Position numbers and translations under genes: made by a program
Assembly: GCA_021814855.1 (NCBI GenBank)
Contig: JAKAHQ010000089.1
Coordinates: 1-7,105, forward strand
Direction: 5' to 3'
From: Bacteroidota bacterium
Lineage (GTDB): Bacteria > Bacteroidota > Ignavibacteria > Ignavibacteriales > Melioribacteraceae
DNA: 7,105 bases
In this document: piece after piece, positions 1 to 5,182 of the stretch
Layout: each line of letters starts with the position of its first letter
How positions within the stretch are numbered: the stretch's first letter is position 1
The notes under the pieces: generated by a model
Database searches by the model: none
Told to the model about the DNA's origin: nothing
Seen by the model: only the letters and a program-made list of their open reading frames with translations

Positions 1-398
1 TGCCGATGGGCGTAACATTTCACCGGGCGTTTGATATGACACGTGACTCGTTTGAAGCATTGGAAACATTGATCGGATTGGGAGTCCATAGAATTTTAAC
101 TTCTGGGCAAACGTCGTCCGCGTTCGATGGACGGATGCTGATAAAGAAATTAGTCGATAAAGCCGGCGGGAGGATTATTATAATGCCGGGTGGCGGCGTA
201 AACGGTTCAAACGCAAAAAAAATAATTGATGAATGCGGCGTAACGGAAATTCATTCTTCCGCCTCCGAAAAAGTTATGAGTAAAATGATTTTTCGCAACT
301 CCAAAATGTCGATGGGCAAGGGCGGCCCTGCTTCCGAATATGAATGGAGAATTACTTCGGCGGAAAAAATCAAATCCTTGATTGGCGCGGTAAGTTAA
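1..398 (+). CDS. cutC: CutC family protein, C-terminal part (5' end outside window)
   Basis: The reading frame is open from the left edge (first whole codon at base 3) to TAA at 396-398, giving about 131 residues against about 245 for full CutC, so roughly the N-terminal half is missing. The visible part matches the CutC TIM barrel closely: VTFHRAFDM near the start, GVHRILTSGQ, the glycine-rich strand IIMPGGGV and EIHSSAS, in the usual order and spacing. The ATG at base 6 is therefore an internal methionine and not a start. CutC is a cytoplasmic protein historically linked to copper homeostasis. In E. coli that phenotype was later attributed largely to a small RNA encoded at the cutC locus, so the biochemical role of the protein is unsettled. 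The stop codon directly abuts the ATG of the pseudouridine synthase gene, so the two are probably co-transcribed. Family assignment is secure; function is not. Confidence 0.93.
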   Translation, partial: PMGVTFHRAFDMTRDSFEALETLIGLGVHRILTSGQTSSAFDGRMLIKKLVDKAGGRIIIMPGGGVNGSNAKKIIDECGVTEIHSSASEKVMSKMIFRNSKMSMGKGGPASEYEWRITSAEKIKSLIGAVS

Positions 399-1076
399 AT
401 GAGTATGCAACTGAACTTAAATGCAATTTATGCGGTCGAAATTCTTTACGAGGATAAAAATTTAATTGCTGTTAATAAACCCGCCGGGTTAGCTTCCATC
501 GCGGAAAATGATATCGAGAAGGACTCTCTTCACTCGCTGCTTGAAGAAAAGTTGAAACAGAAATTGTTCGTCGTTCATAGGTTGGATAAAGAAGTGAGCG
601 GCGTAATTCTTTACGCTAAGAACGCAGGAACGCACAAACTTCTTAACAAACAGTTTAACGAAAGATCCGTTAAGAAATTTTATATTGCACTGGTTCACGG
701 GATTGTAAAAGAAAATGACGGCCTAATTAAAAAATCGATTCGCGAGTTCGGCTCCGGCAGAATGGGCATCGATGAAAAAAAAGGGAAGAGGAGCGAGACC
801 AGGTATCGTGTGCTTGAACGCTTTAGAGATTTTACTTTACTGGAACTAAATCCCTCAACCGGAAGGCGGCACCAGCTTCGTGTTCATCTTTACAGCATTG
901 GCCATCCTATTGCCGGCGATCTTCGATACGGCGACAAAACAGTTCAGCAAAATTTTTCCAGGATTATGCTTCACGCCAAGAACATCGAATTCAACTTGCC
1001 GGAAAACAAAACTGTTGCTGCAGAAGCTCCGGTACCGGATTCCTTTCTTCAGATTATCAATAATGTGAAATTGTAG
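399..1076 (+). CDS. RluA-family RNA pseudouridine synthase
   Basis: A 225-residue cytoplasmic enzyme expected to isomerise uridine to pseudouridine in rRNA or tRNA. The catalytic motif HRLDKEVSG is at residues 60-68, with D63 the predicted nucleophile. Other family landmarks are NKPAGL (26-31) near the start and GRRHQLRVHLYSIGHPIAGD (155-174), which corresponds to the conserved GRxHQxRVHL...GHPIxGD block. There is no room for an N-terminal S4 RNA-binding domain, so it belongs to the short, catalytic-domain-only forms; which RNA position it modifies cannot be told from sequence. The start ATG immediately follows the cutC stop (TAAATG) without a good Shine-Dalgarno, which suggests translational coupling; a second in-frame ATG at 405 is an alternative. 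The family usually has Thr where V66 stands, but this kind of substitution is tolerated in family members. Confidence 0.93.
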   Translation: MSMQLNLNAIYAVEILYEDKNLIAVNKPAGLASIAENDIEKDSLHSLLEEKLKQKLFVVHRLDKEVSGVILYAKNAGTHKLLNKQFNERSVKKFYIALVHGIVKENDGLIKKSIREFGSGRMGIDEKKGKRSETRYRVLERFRDFTLLELNPSTGRRHQLRVHLYSIGHPIAGDLRYGDKTVQQNFSRIMLHAKNIEFNLPENKTVAAEAPVPDSFLQIINNVKL

Positions 1077-1102
1077 ATCAATAATATCGAAAGGAATTCA
1101 GC

Positions 1103-1597
1103 ATGAAAGAGTTAATCGCAGAGTTTAGAAAAATTATCTATTCGAGCGAGGAAAAATTTTTGAAAGTTTCCGGGGAGGAAAGTAATAACAAGCCCCAGCC
1201 TGAAAAATGGTCGTCGAAACAATTACTCGGGCACCTTGTCGATTCCTCGATAAACAATATTGTTCGGTTTATCAACGGACAATTTCGGGAAGATTTTGTT
1301 TTCACGGGTTACGACCAGGATAAATGGGTAACGGCTCAACGGTATGACGAAGCCGAATGGGAAATTATTGTGAGCATGTGGAAGAATAACAATCTTCAAA
1401 TTGCCAATGTGGTTGAGTTTATTCCGGAAGATATTTTCACGAGACCTCACTCAAATCATAATTCAAATTTAATCTCCTTTGTGAAAGTACCAAGAGATAA
1501 ACCGTTTACCCTTGAATATATTTTTACAGACTATATAGCCCACATGAAGCATCATTTAAACCAGATTTTCAGAATGAATAATCTTGAGGAGATTTAA
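1103..1597 (+). CDS. DinB/YfiT-like four-helix-bundle protein
   Basis: A 164-residue cytoplasmic protein. The N-terminal pattern, with PEKWSSKQLLGHLVDS at about residues 33-48, is typical of the DinB_2 superfamily. Potential metal ligands are in the expected places: H44 in GHLVDS, and H147 and H151 forming an HxxxH pair on the last helix. Members are metal-binding four-helix bundles. Some are thiol-dependent S-transferases (bacillithiol or mycothiol) or maleylpyruvate-isomerase-like enzymes, but most have no known reaction, so no substrate is assigned. The start is supported by an AAGGA Shine-Dalgarno at 1091-1095, 7 bases upstream. Only 26 bases separate it from the pseudouridine synthase gene, so read-through from that gene is likely. 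Confidence 0.85.
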   Translation: MKELIAEFRKIIYSSEEKFLKVSGEESNNKPQPEKWSSKQLLGHLVDSSINNIVRFINGQFREDFVFTGYDQDKWVTAQRYDEAEWEIIVSMWKNNNLQIANVVEFIPEDIFTRPHSNHNSNLISFVKVPRDKPFTLEYIFTDYIAHMKHHLNQIFRMNNLEEI

Positions 1598-1611
1598 AGA
1601 GAAATAGATTT

Positions 1612-1619
1612 TATCTTTG
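1612..1619 (+). promoter_or_regulatory. Candidate Bacteroidota-type -7 element upstream of the 1684 gene
   Basis: TATCTTTG is a perfect match to the Bacteroidota -7 consensus TAnnTTTG and lies in the 86-base gap after the DinB-like gene. The nearest upstream TTG (1584-1586) leaves 25 bases to the -7 box, longer than the usual 19-21, so the -33 element is poor or absent. The predicted transcript would have a leader of about 60 bases. Confidence 0.3.
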
Positions 1620-1683
1620 CATTGCCTCCAATTCCGGTTCTCTTCTTCAAGCGATTGTAAATTCATTTAAAACGGAAATAGAA

Positions 1684-2238
1684 ATGAAATCGATTAGCAA
1701 TCTTTCCGGCGAGCAGCTAAGCTGGATTCAACCTAAAGCTACTCATCAATTTTTCGAATTAAGGACTCAGGATGATTTATATGCTGCGCTTAATTTTCCC
1801 AAGTCGCACGGCTCGCTTGCGGAGGCTGAATCTGCTGACGGAAAATGGACTTTGAAACGCGTGGGTTTTTTTCATCCCAAGATAACGGTGAGAAATGCCG
1901 GGGAAGAAAACGATTACGCTGTATTCGTACCTAATTTGATGGCGACAAGCGGCTCACTTGAATTCTCAAACGGGAAAAAATTTATTTGGCAGTCCTCGAA
2001 TTTCTGGGCTACAAAGTTTGAATTTAAAAACGAAGCAGGAAATTCGGTTATAGCCTTCAAGTCCGGCATAGATGACCCGAAATTTAAAGACTGGTTTAAA
2101 ACCCAGGCGCGCGTAGAAATATTATCCACAAAAGAATCCGGCAAAGATATTTCGCTTCTAATCTTGCTCGGCTGGTATTTAATCATTGTTCTTCAAATGG
2201 ATTCTGCAACCGGCGCAGTTGTTGCCGCAGCAACCTAA
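1684..2238 (+). CDS. Conserved-looking protein of unknown function with C-terminal membrane segment
   Basis: A 184-residue protein I cannot assign to a characterised family. The N-terminal two thirds look like successive beta strands: FFELRTQDD, AALNF, GSLAEAES, KWTLKRVGFF, ITVRNAG, AVFVPN, NFWATKFEFKNEAG and VIAFKSG. This pattern of short strands with W/F-rich turns resembles the LURP-one/tubby-C-like beta-barrel fold, which is an impression only. The C-terminus has one strongly hydrophobic stretch (LLILLGWYLIIVLQM, about residues 158-172) followed by a short Ala/Val tail, so the protein may be tail-anchored with its barrel in the cytoplasm; no N-terminal signal peptide is visible. A weak GGAA (1674-1677) precedes the ATG by 6 bases. 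The gene is probably transcribed separately from its neighbours. Confidence 0.8.
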   Translation: MKSISNLSGEQLSWIQPKATHQFFELRTQDDLYAALNFPKSHGSLAEAESADGKWTLKRVGFFHPKITVRNAGEENDYAVFVPNLMATSGSLEFSNGKKFIWQSSNFWATKFEFKNEAGNSVIAFKSGIDDPKFKDWFKTQARVEILSTKESGKDISLLILLGWYLIIVLQMDSATGAVVAAAT

Positions 2239-2269
2239 GCGCTGCATTAATTTTTCTTAATTAAAAATT

Positions 2270-2289
2270 TTTAATCCTTCCGGATTAAA
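2270..2289. other. Perfect 8-bp inverted repeat with 4-base loop
   Basis: TTTAATCC (2270-2277) and GGATTAAA (2282-2289) are exact reverse complements around the loop TTCC. No T-run follows on the + strand, so it is not a standard terminator for the upstream gene. It lies in the 109-base gap between the 1684 and 2348 genes and could be an RNA hairpin, a weak terminator together with the adjacent AT-rich repeat at 2249-2269, or an operator. Confidence 0.4.
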
Positions 2290-2347
2290 CCCTGCATTTG
2301 CAATCCTTGTCTACTACACAGAAGCAAAAAAAACTAACGGAGGCAAC

Positions 2348-2662
2348 ATGAAAAAGATAGTTTTAGGTTTGTTCATTTTAGTGTTTGCCGCTGCCGGCGC
2401 ATGCGGTCAGACAAAGACACCGCAGATAAATAAAACACAGGTTCGTCAGCACGCAAGAATTCACCAGGGAGTTAAGAGCGGAGAGCTGACTAAAGGCGAA
2501 GCCACCAAATTAAGAACCGAACAAAGAAACATTCAGAAAAATAAAGTGCTTGCCAAATCCGACGGAAAAGTAACGCCGGGCGAAAGAAAAATCATCAAAG
2601 CAGAACAAAAAAAGGCAAGCAAAGATATTTATAAACTAAAACATAACGCGCGAACGAGATAA
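2348..2662 (+). CDS. Small exported basic protein with two EF-hand-loop-like repeats
   Basis: A 104-residue protein starting with a classical signal peptide: MKK, a hydrophobic core LGLFILVFAAAG, then ACGQ. C19 might be lipidated, but position -3 is Ala, a poor lipobox, so signal peptidase I cleavage is equally possible. The mature part is very basic and mostly helical. Two similar units lie 27 residues apart: KSGELTKGEATKL (43-55) and KSDGKVTPGERKII (70-83), each followed by a helix containing EQ. The DGKVTxxE core resembles the end of an EF-hand calcium loop, but the first acidic positions are missing in both. The tail ASKDIYKLKHNAR is a pattern I associate with small secreted proteins of unknown function widespread in Bacteroidota and Proteobacteria; that comes from memory and was not searched. 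The start is fixed by CGGAGG at 2338-2343, 4 bases upstream. A strong terminator follows, so this is the end of a transcript. Confidence 0.85.
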   Translation: MKKIVLGLFILVFAAAGACGQTKTPQINKTQVRQHARIHQGVKSGELTKGEATKLRTEQRNIQKNKVLAKSDGKVTPGERKIIKAEQKKASKDIYKLKHNARTR

Positions 2663-2694
2663 CCCCCCTCATATAAATAACTCAAGATGCCCCT

Positions 2695-2731
2695 AAATCC
2701 GTCCTTCTTTTTTGCAGGACGGATTTTTTTT
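2695..2731 (+). terminator. Strong Rho-independent terminator
   Basis: An 11-bp perfect stem, AAATCCGTCCT (2695-2705) with AGGACGGATTT (2716-2726), surrounds a 10-base loop and runs into eight consecutive T (2724-2731). It begins 33 bases after the stop of the small exported protein gene and separates that transcript from the NTF2-like gene. Confidence 0.93.
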
Positions 2732-2743
2732 GAATCATAAGTG

Positions 2744-2776
2744 TTTGCGGTTGTAATCCTCTTATCTTTAAGTTTC
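2744..2776 (+). promoter_or_regulatory. Candidate Bacteroidota-type promoter for the NTF2-like gene
   Basis: TTTG (2744-2747) and TAAGTTTC (2769-2776, one mismatch to TAnnTTTG) are 21 bases apart, the spacing expected for Bacteroidota -33/-7 elements. The site lies between the terminator and the next gene, where a promoter is needed. Transcription would begin near 2780, leaving a leader of about 20 bases before the ATG at 2802. Confidence 0.35.
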
Positions 2777-2791
2777 ATAAGCAATAAATGC

Positions 2792-2795
2792 GGAA
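2792..2795 (+). promoter_or_regulatory. Shine-Dalgarno that favours the ATG at 2802
   Basis: GGAA directly abuts the ATG at 2796, which is too close, but is 6 bases from the in-frame ATG at 2802. This favours the second methionine as the true start of the NTF2-like gene. Confidence 0.4.
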
Positions 2796-2801
2796 ATGTT
2801 A

Positions 2802-3284
2802 ATGAGAACAAAATTTGTTTTTATACTAATTGTAATTATCAATGCGGCAAATCTTATCAGCGCGCAGGAGGCGGCGGCGCAAAACGATTTTGTTGTTATA
2901 AAGAATAAATTAAAAAAATGGGCGGAGTCATTTAATCAGCGTGATTTAAATAAGTTGAAAGAAATTTATGCGGAAGATTTTCTTGCTTCGTATCCAAATC
3001 AGCCGAATCAAGATTTAAATCTTACCATGGAAAGTTTTAATCATCTTTTTCAAAATACATTTTTGGAAATGAAAATGAGTTTTAAAGTGCTGGAAATAGA
3101 AGCAAGCGGCGATCTCGCTTATGTCCGCCTCGATCAGGTATCCGAGGTAAAACCAAAAATTGCTAAGAAGCCCCAGTACGGTCAGGATACCGGAATTCAA
3201 ATTTGGAAAAAGCAGGCAAACGGTGATTGGAAAATGAGCCGCTCTGTTATGTTTCCCCTAAGTGTTTCGCCGAATAAAAATTAA
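2802..3284 (+). CDS. Exported NTF2-like (DUF4440/SnoaL-like) protein
   Basis: A 160-residue protein from ATG 2802, or 162 from the in-frame ATG at 2796; the Shine-Dalgarno spacing favours 2802. The N-terminus is a signal peptide (MRTK, then the hydrophobic core FVFILIVIINAANLI) with probable cleavage after ISA, before QEAAAQ, so the protein is periplasmic or secreted. The mature part has the DUF4440/SnoaL cone fold pattern: a first helix WAESFNQRDLNKLKEIYAED (residues 40-59) carrying a variant of the W...F..xD...L...Y..DF motif, SGDLAYVRLDQVSE in the central strands, and the closing strand pair IQIWKKQANGDWKMSRSVMF. This fold holds enzymes and binding proteins of many kinds; nothing here identifies a ligand. 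A leader terminator upstream and a 70-base gap downstream suggest its own promoter; read-through into the next two genes is possible. Confidence 0.85.
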   Translation: MRTKFVFILIVIINAANLISAQEAAAQNDFVVIKNKLKKWAESFNQRDLNKLKEIYAEDFLASYPNQPNQDLNLTMESFNHLFQNTFLEMKMSFKVLEIEASGDLAYVRLDQVSEVKPKIAKKPQYGQDTGIQIWKKQANGDWKMSRSVMFPLSVSPNKN

Positions 3285-3354
3285 TTGTTCCTTATTTTAA
3301 GATTAGCTGAATTGGTCTTGAGATTTTTTTTGATGGTTTACGGAAAATGATGAA

Positions 3355-3645
3355 ATGAAAATTCTTGCGCTCGAAAAAGAAATTGCCGGAGTAACCGGGA
3401 AACAATTCGCTCCCTTTCTTAAAGAAGAGGCAAAGCGGGTGTGGACTCTTCAGCAAGCGGGCGTCATACGCGAAATTTATTTTACCAAAGATTCTCGCGA
3501 AGCCGTTTTGATACTCGAATGTAAAGATGAGGCGGAAGCTGAAAATTATTTGAAAACGCTTCCCTTGGTGAGAGAACATTTAATCACTTTTGAAATTAAA
3601 CCGCTTACAGCTTACGACGGATTTGAACGACTGTTTGAGAGATGA
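3355..3645 (+). CDS. Small ferredoxin-fold (dimeric alpha/beta-barrel, muconolactone-isomerase-like) protein
   Basis: A 96-residue protein with the beta-alpha-beta-beta-alpha-beta order of YCII/muconolactone-isomerase-like dimers: strand MKILALEKEI, helix from Q17 to Q34, strand IREIYFT, strand EAVLILECKD, helix EAENYLKTLPLV and strand LITFEIKPL. It keeps the features of a widespread small family (WTLQQAGVIREIYF, AVLILEC, LPLVREHLI, DGFERLF) whose activity is not known; members often inherit names such as muconolactone isomerase without evidence. A GGAA at 3342-3345 lies 9 bases before the ATG. The gene's TGA overlaps the ATG of the AlkD-like gene (ATGA), so translation of the two is probably coupled. 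Fold is likely; function is open. Confidence 0.82.
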   Translation: MKILALEKEIAGVTGKQFAPFLKEEAKRVWTLQQAGVIREIYFTKDSREAVLILECKDEAEAENYLKTLPLVREHLITFEIKPLTAYDGFERLFER

Positions 3646-4328
3646 CAGCTATGACGAGCCAGGATGTGATTAAAGAATTACAAAAACATTTCAGTCAAAA
3701 GAATATTGACGGAATGGCCCGCTTCGGAATTAAATCCGCAAAGGCCTTCGGCGTTAGTTCCCCTGTAATAAAATCCATTGCTAAAAAGATCGGAAAGGAT
3801 CATAAACTTGCGCTCGAACTTTGGGAAACCGGGTATCTGGAAGCCCGTTCAATCGCGCTTTTTATCGCCGATCCCAATATGGTTACAAAATCGTTGATGA
3901 ACAAGTGGGTCCGCGATTTTGATTCATGGGCCGTGTGCGACGGAACATGCATGCACCTTTTCGGTTACACTCCTTATGCTTTTGAAAAAGCTTTTGAGTG
4001 GTGCGAAAGAAAGGATGAGTATGTGCGCCGCGCAGGTTTTGTTTTAATGGCGGTGCTTGCCGTTCACGATAAACACAGAGACGATAAAGATTTTCTAAAA
4101 TTCTTTCCTCTAATAAAAAAATATTCCACCGACGAAAGAAACTTTGTTCGGAAAGCGGTTAACTGGGCGCTGCGCCAGATTGGCAAGAGAAATATGTTCC
4201 TCAACAAAGAAGCGATTAAAATTGCGGAGGAAATTAGGAAGATCGATTCAAAGCCCGCAAGATGGATTGGCGCCGACGCACTGAGAGAGCTTACAAATCC
4301 AAAGACGTACGTTCGCAAAAGGAAATAG
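3642..4328 (+). CDS. AlkD-like DNA alkylation repair protein (HEAT-like repeats)
   Basis: A 228-residue, all-helical protein of the AlkC/AlkD superfamily, the size of Bacillus cereus AlkD. AlkD glycosylases excise N3- and N7-alkylated bases without flipping them, using a Trp/Asp/Trp cluster. Equivalents are present: W96 and D100 in SWAVCDG (the W-x3-D spacing of W109/D113) and W175 in VRKAVNWALRQIGKR (the W187 region FxRKAxxWALR). The protein is therefore probably catalytically active and acts on chromosomal DNA in the cytoplasm. HEAT-like helices run through the whole length (for example YLEARSIALFIAD, YVRRAGFVLMAVLAVHD and ARWIGADALREL). The ATG at 3642 gives a 4-base overlap with the upstream gene; the in-frame ATG at 3651, 9 bases after GAGAG (3637-3641), is an alternative start. 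No promoter of its own is visible, so expression likely depends on the upstream gene. Confidence 0.9.
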   Translation: MTAMTSQDVIKELQKHFSQKNIDGMARFGIKSAKAFGVSSPVIKSIAKKIGKDHKLALELWETGYLEARSIALFIADPNMVTKSLMNKWVRDFDSWAVCDGTCMHLFGYTPYAFEKAFEWCERKDEYVRRAGFVLMAVLAVHDKHRDDKDFLKFFPLIKKYSTDERNFVRKAVNWALRQIGKRNMFLNKEAIKIAEEIRKIDSKPARWIGADALRELTNPKTYVRKRK

Positions 4329-4340
4329 TTGCAGTGAAAA

Positions 4341-4601
4341 CTAAGCATCAACTTCCAAATCAATTAACTTGGACGAAACACCGGGAAGCACAGAAAGTTT
4401 TCGAGCAAGTTCTTGTTTTTTTTCATCATCGCCGACCAATTCCAGAATTACAAGACCGCTGTCCGAACAATTATCTAAAACGCCGTCGTGAATTCCCAGT
4501 CTTGTTTTAATCATGCAACCCCAGCCGGTTAATATCTGCTGAACCTTTACCGCCTCTTCTTTTCTCTTGCCGATAAGAATTAATAAGATAGACTTTTTCA
4601 T
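4341..4601 (-). CDS. TM1266-like small ACT/ferredoxin-fold protein
   Basis: An 86-residue protein (MKKSILLILIGKR...). The frame can be extended to a TTG at 4659-4661, but GGAG (4607-4610, - strand) 5 bases before the ATG at 4601, and a promoter whose -33 box overlaps that TTG, favour 4601. A beta-alpha-beta-beta-alpha-beta order is visible: strand SILLILIG, helix EAVKVQQILTGWG, strand CMIKTRLGIHDG, strand SGLVILELVGD, helix KKQELARKLSVLPG, strand VSSKLIDLEV. The V..IL..WG..I..R.GI and L..LPGV..K pattern matches the TM1266 (TIGR03959) ACT-like family, named 'iron-only hydrogenase system regulator' because many members sit beside [FeFe]-hydrogenase genes. No hydrogenase gene lies in this window. 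Molecular function is unproven for the family. The gene converges on the AlkD-like gene with 12 bases between stops. Confidence 0.8.
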   Translation of the reverse strand: MKKSILLILIGKRKEEAVKVQQILTGWGCMIKTRLGIHDGVLDNCSDSGLVILELVGDDEKKQELARKLSVLPGVSSKLIDLEVDA

Positions 4602-4606
4602 TATAT

Positions 4607-4610
4607 CTCC
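4607..4610 (-). promoter_or_regulatory. Shine-Dalgarno that fixes the start of the TM1266-like gene
   Basis: On the minus strand GGAG is followed by ATATA and then ATG at 4601, a standard 5-base spacing. No comparable site precedes the longer TTG start at 4661. Confidence 0.7.
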
Positions 4611-4630
4611 GGAATGATGGATGTTGCATT

Positions 4631-4661
4631 CAAACATAGCTATACGCGCCGGATAATTCAA
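4631..4661 (-). promoter_or_regulatory. Bacteroidota-type promoter for the TM1266-like gene
   Basis: Minus strand: TTG (complement of 4659-4661), 20 bases, then TATGTTTG (complement of 4631-4638), a full match to TAnnTTTG. Spacing fits the Bacteroidota -33/-7 architecture. Transcription would start near 4625, giving a leader of about 25 bases that contains the GGAG site. The remainder of this 182-base intergenic stretch (4662-4783) shows AT-rich runs and no gene. Confidence 0.55.
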
Positions 4662-4783
4662 TTGAGTATTTGATTCGAACGATATGAGGGTTTTTTTACT
4701 TTGGGAAAACCGTTTTTCTAAGAATGATTTTTAAAACAATAAGTTACGGTCTCACATGCCTTAAAAGGAATGAGGGAAAAAAA

Positions 4784-5182
4784 TCAATTGATGTTTTTGG
4801 GCAGTGCGCCTCCTGTAAGGTTCATAATGGCATTCTTCATTTCGTCTTCCCGCAAAGGTTTCAAAAGAAAATTTTTGTTGCGGGAATTTTTTATCTGCCT
4901 AATTGTGCTTTCATCCGAAAAGGCGGTAATAAAAATAGAGGGCGTTGAATATTTATCCGTTATTATTTCGGCGGCGTCTAATCCGTTCATTTTGCCTTTC
5001 AATTTGATATCCATAAGAATAAGACTCGGAAAGGTTTCCTTAGTTAGCTGAATTGCTTTTTCCCCGCTTGCTGCTATACCGCATACTTTGTAGCCCATCA
5101 TGCTAAGTCTGGTTTGAATTTCAAGAGCCACAATTGCTTCGTCTTCCACAATTAATATTTTTGTTTCGTTAAGAGGGGTCAT
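4784..5182 (-). CDS. Receiver-only response regulator
   Basis: A 132-residue protein consisting of one REC domain with no output domain. Key residues are present: acidic pair E13/D14 in IVEDEAIVALEI, phospho-acceptor D58 in LILMDIKLKG, switch threonine T86 in FITAFSD, F105 at the aromatic switch position and K108 in LLKP. The IKLKGKMNGLDAAE stretch after the phospho-site is typical of receivers partnered with HisKA_2 kinases. Its ATG directly follows the kinase TGA (TGAATG), and a GAGG Shine-Dalgarno lies inside the kinase gene, so it is almost certainly the cognate partner and co-translated. Only about 10 residues follow the last helix, so it must act by protein-protein contact or pass the phosphate on to another protein. 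No clear terminator follows on the minus strand. Confidence 0.93.
   Translation of the reverse strand: MTPLNETKILIVEDEAIVALEIQTRLSMMGYKVCGIAASGEKAIQLTKETFPSLILMDIKLKGKMNGLDAAEIITDKYSTPSIFITAFSDESTIRQIKNSRNKNFLLKPLREDEMKNAIMNLTGGALPKNIN

Noticed and set aside
2291..2330. Promoter upstream of the exported mini-protein gene
   Set aside because: TGCATTTG resembles TAnnTTTG with one mismatch, but no TTG lies at the right distance upstream and no other pair fits, so I do not call a promoter.
3299..3331. T8 run after a possible AAGA/TCTT stem downstream of the NTF2-like gene
   Set aside because: Only a 4-bp stem can form before the T-run, too weak to call a terminator.
4262..4510. Open + strand frame bridging the AlkD-like and TM1266-like genes
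   Set aside because: It overlaps the 3' ends of two well-supported genes out of frame, has no Shine-Dalgarno, and its translation is low-complexity and charged without any recognisable pattern.
4689..4717. GGTTTT...AAAACC stem followed by GTTTTT on the + strand
   Set aside because: The 6-bp, mostly A/T stem with an 11-base loop is weak, and no + strand gene ends within 350 bases for it to terminate.
4776..4799. ATCAATTGAT palindrome followed by a T-run at the end of the response regulator gene (minus strand)
   Set aside because: The palindrome leaves no loop unless opened to an A/T-only stem with a mismatch; not convincing as a terminator.
4724..5051. Two open + strand frames over the response regulator
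   Set aside because: Both are antisense to a complete REC domain with all phospho-site residues intact; they are shadows.
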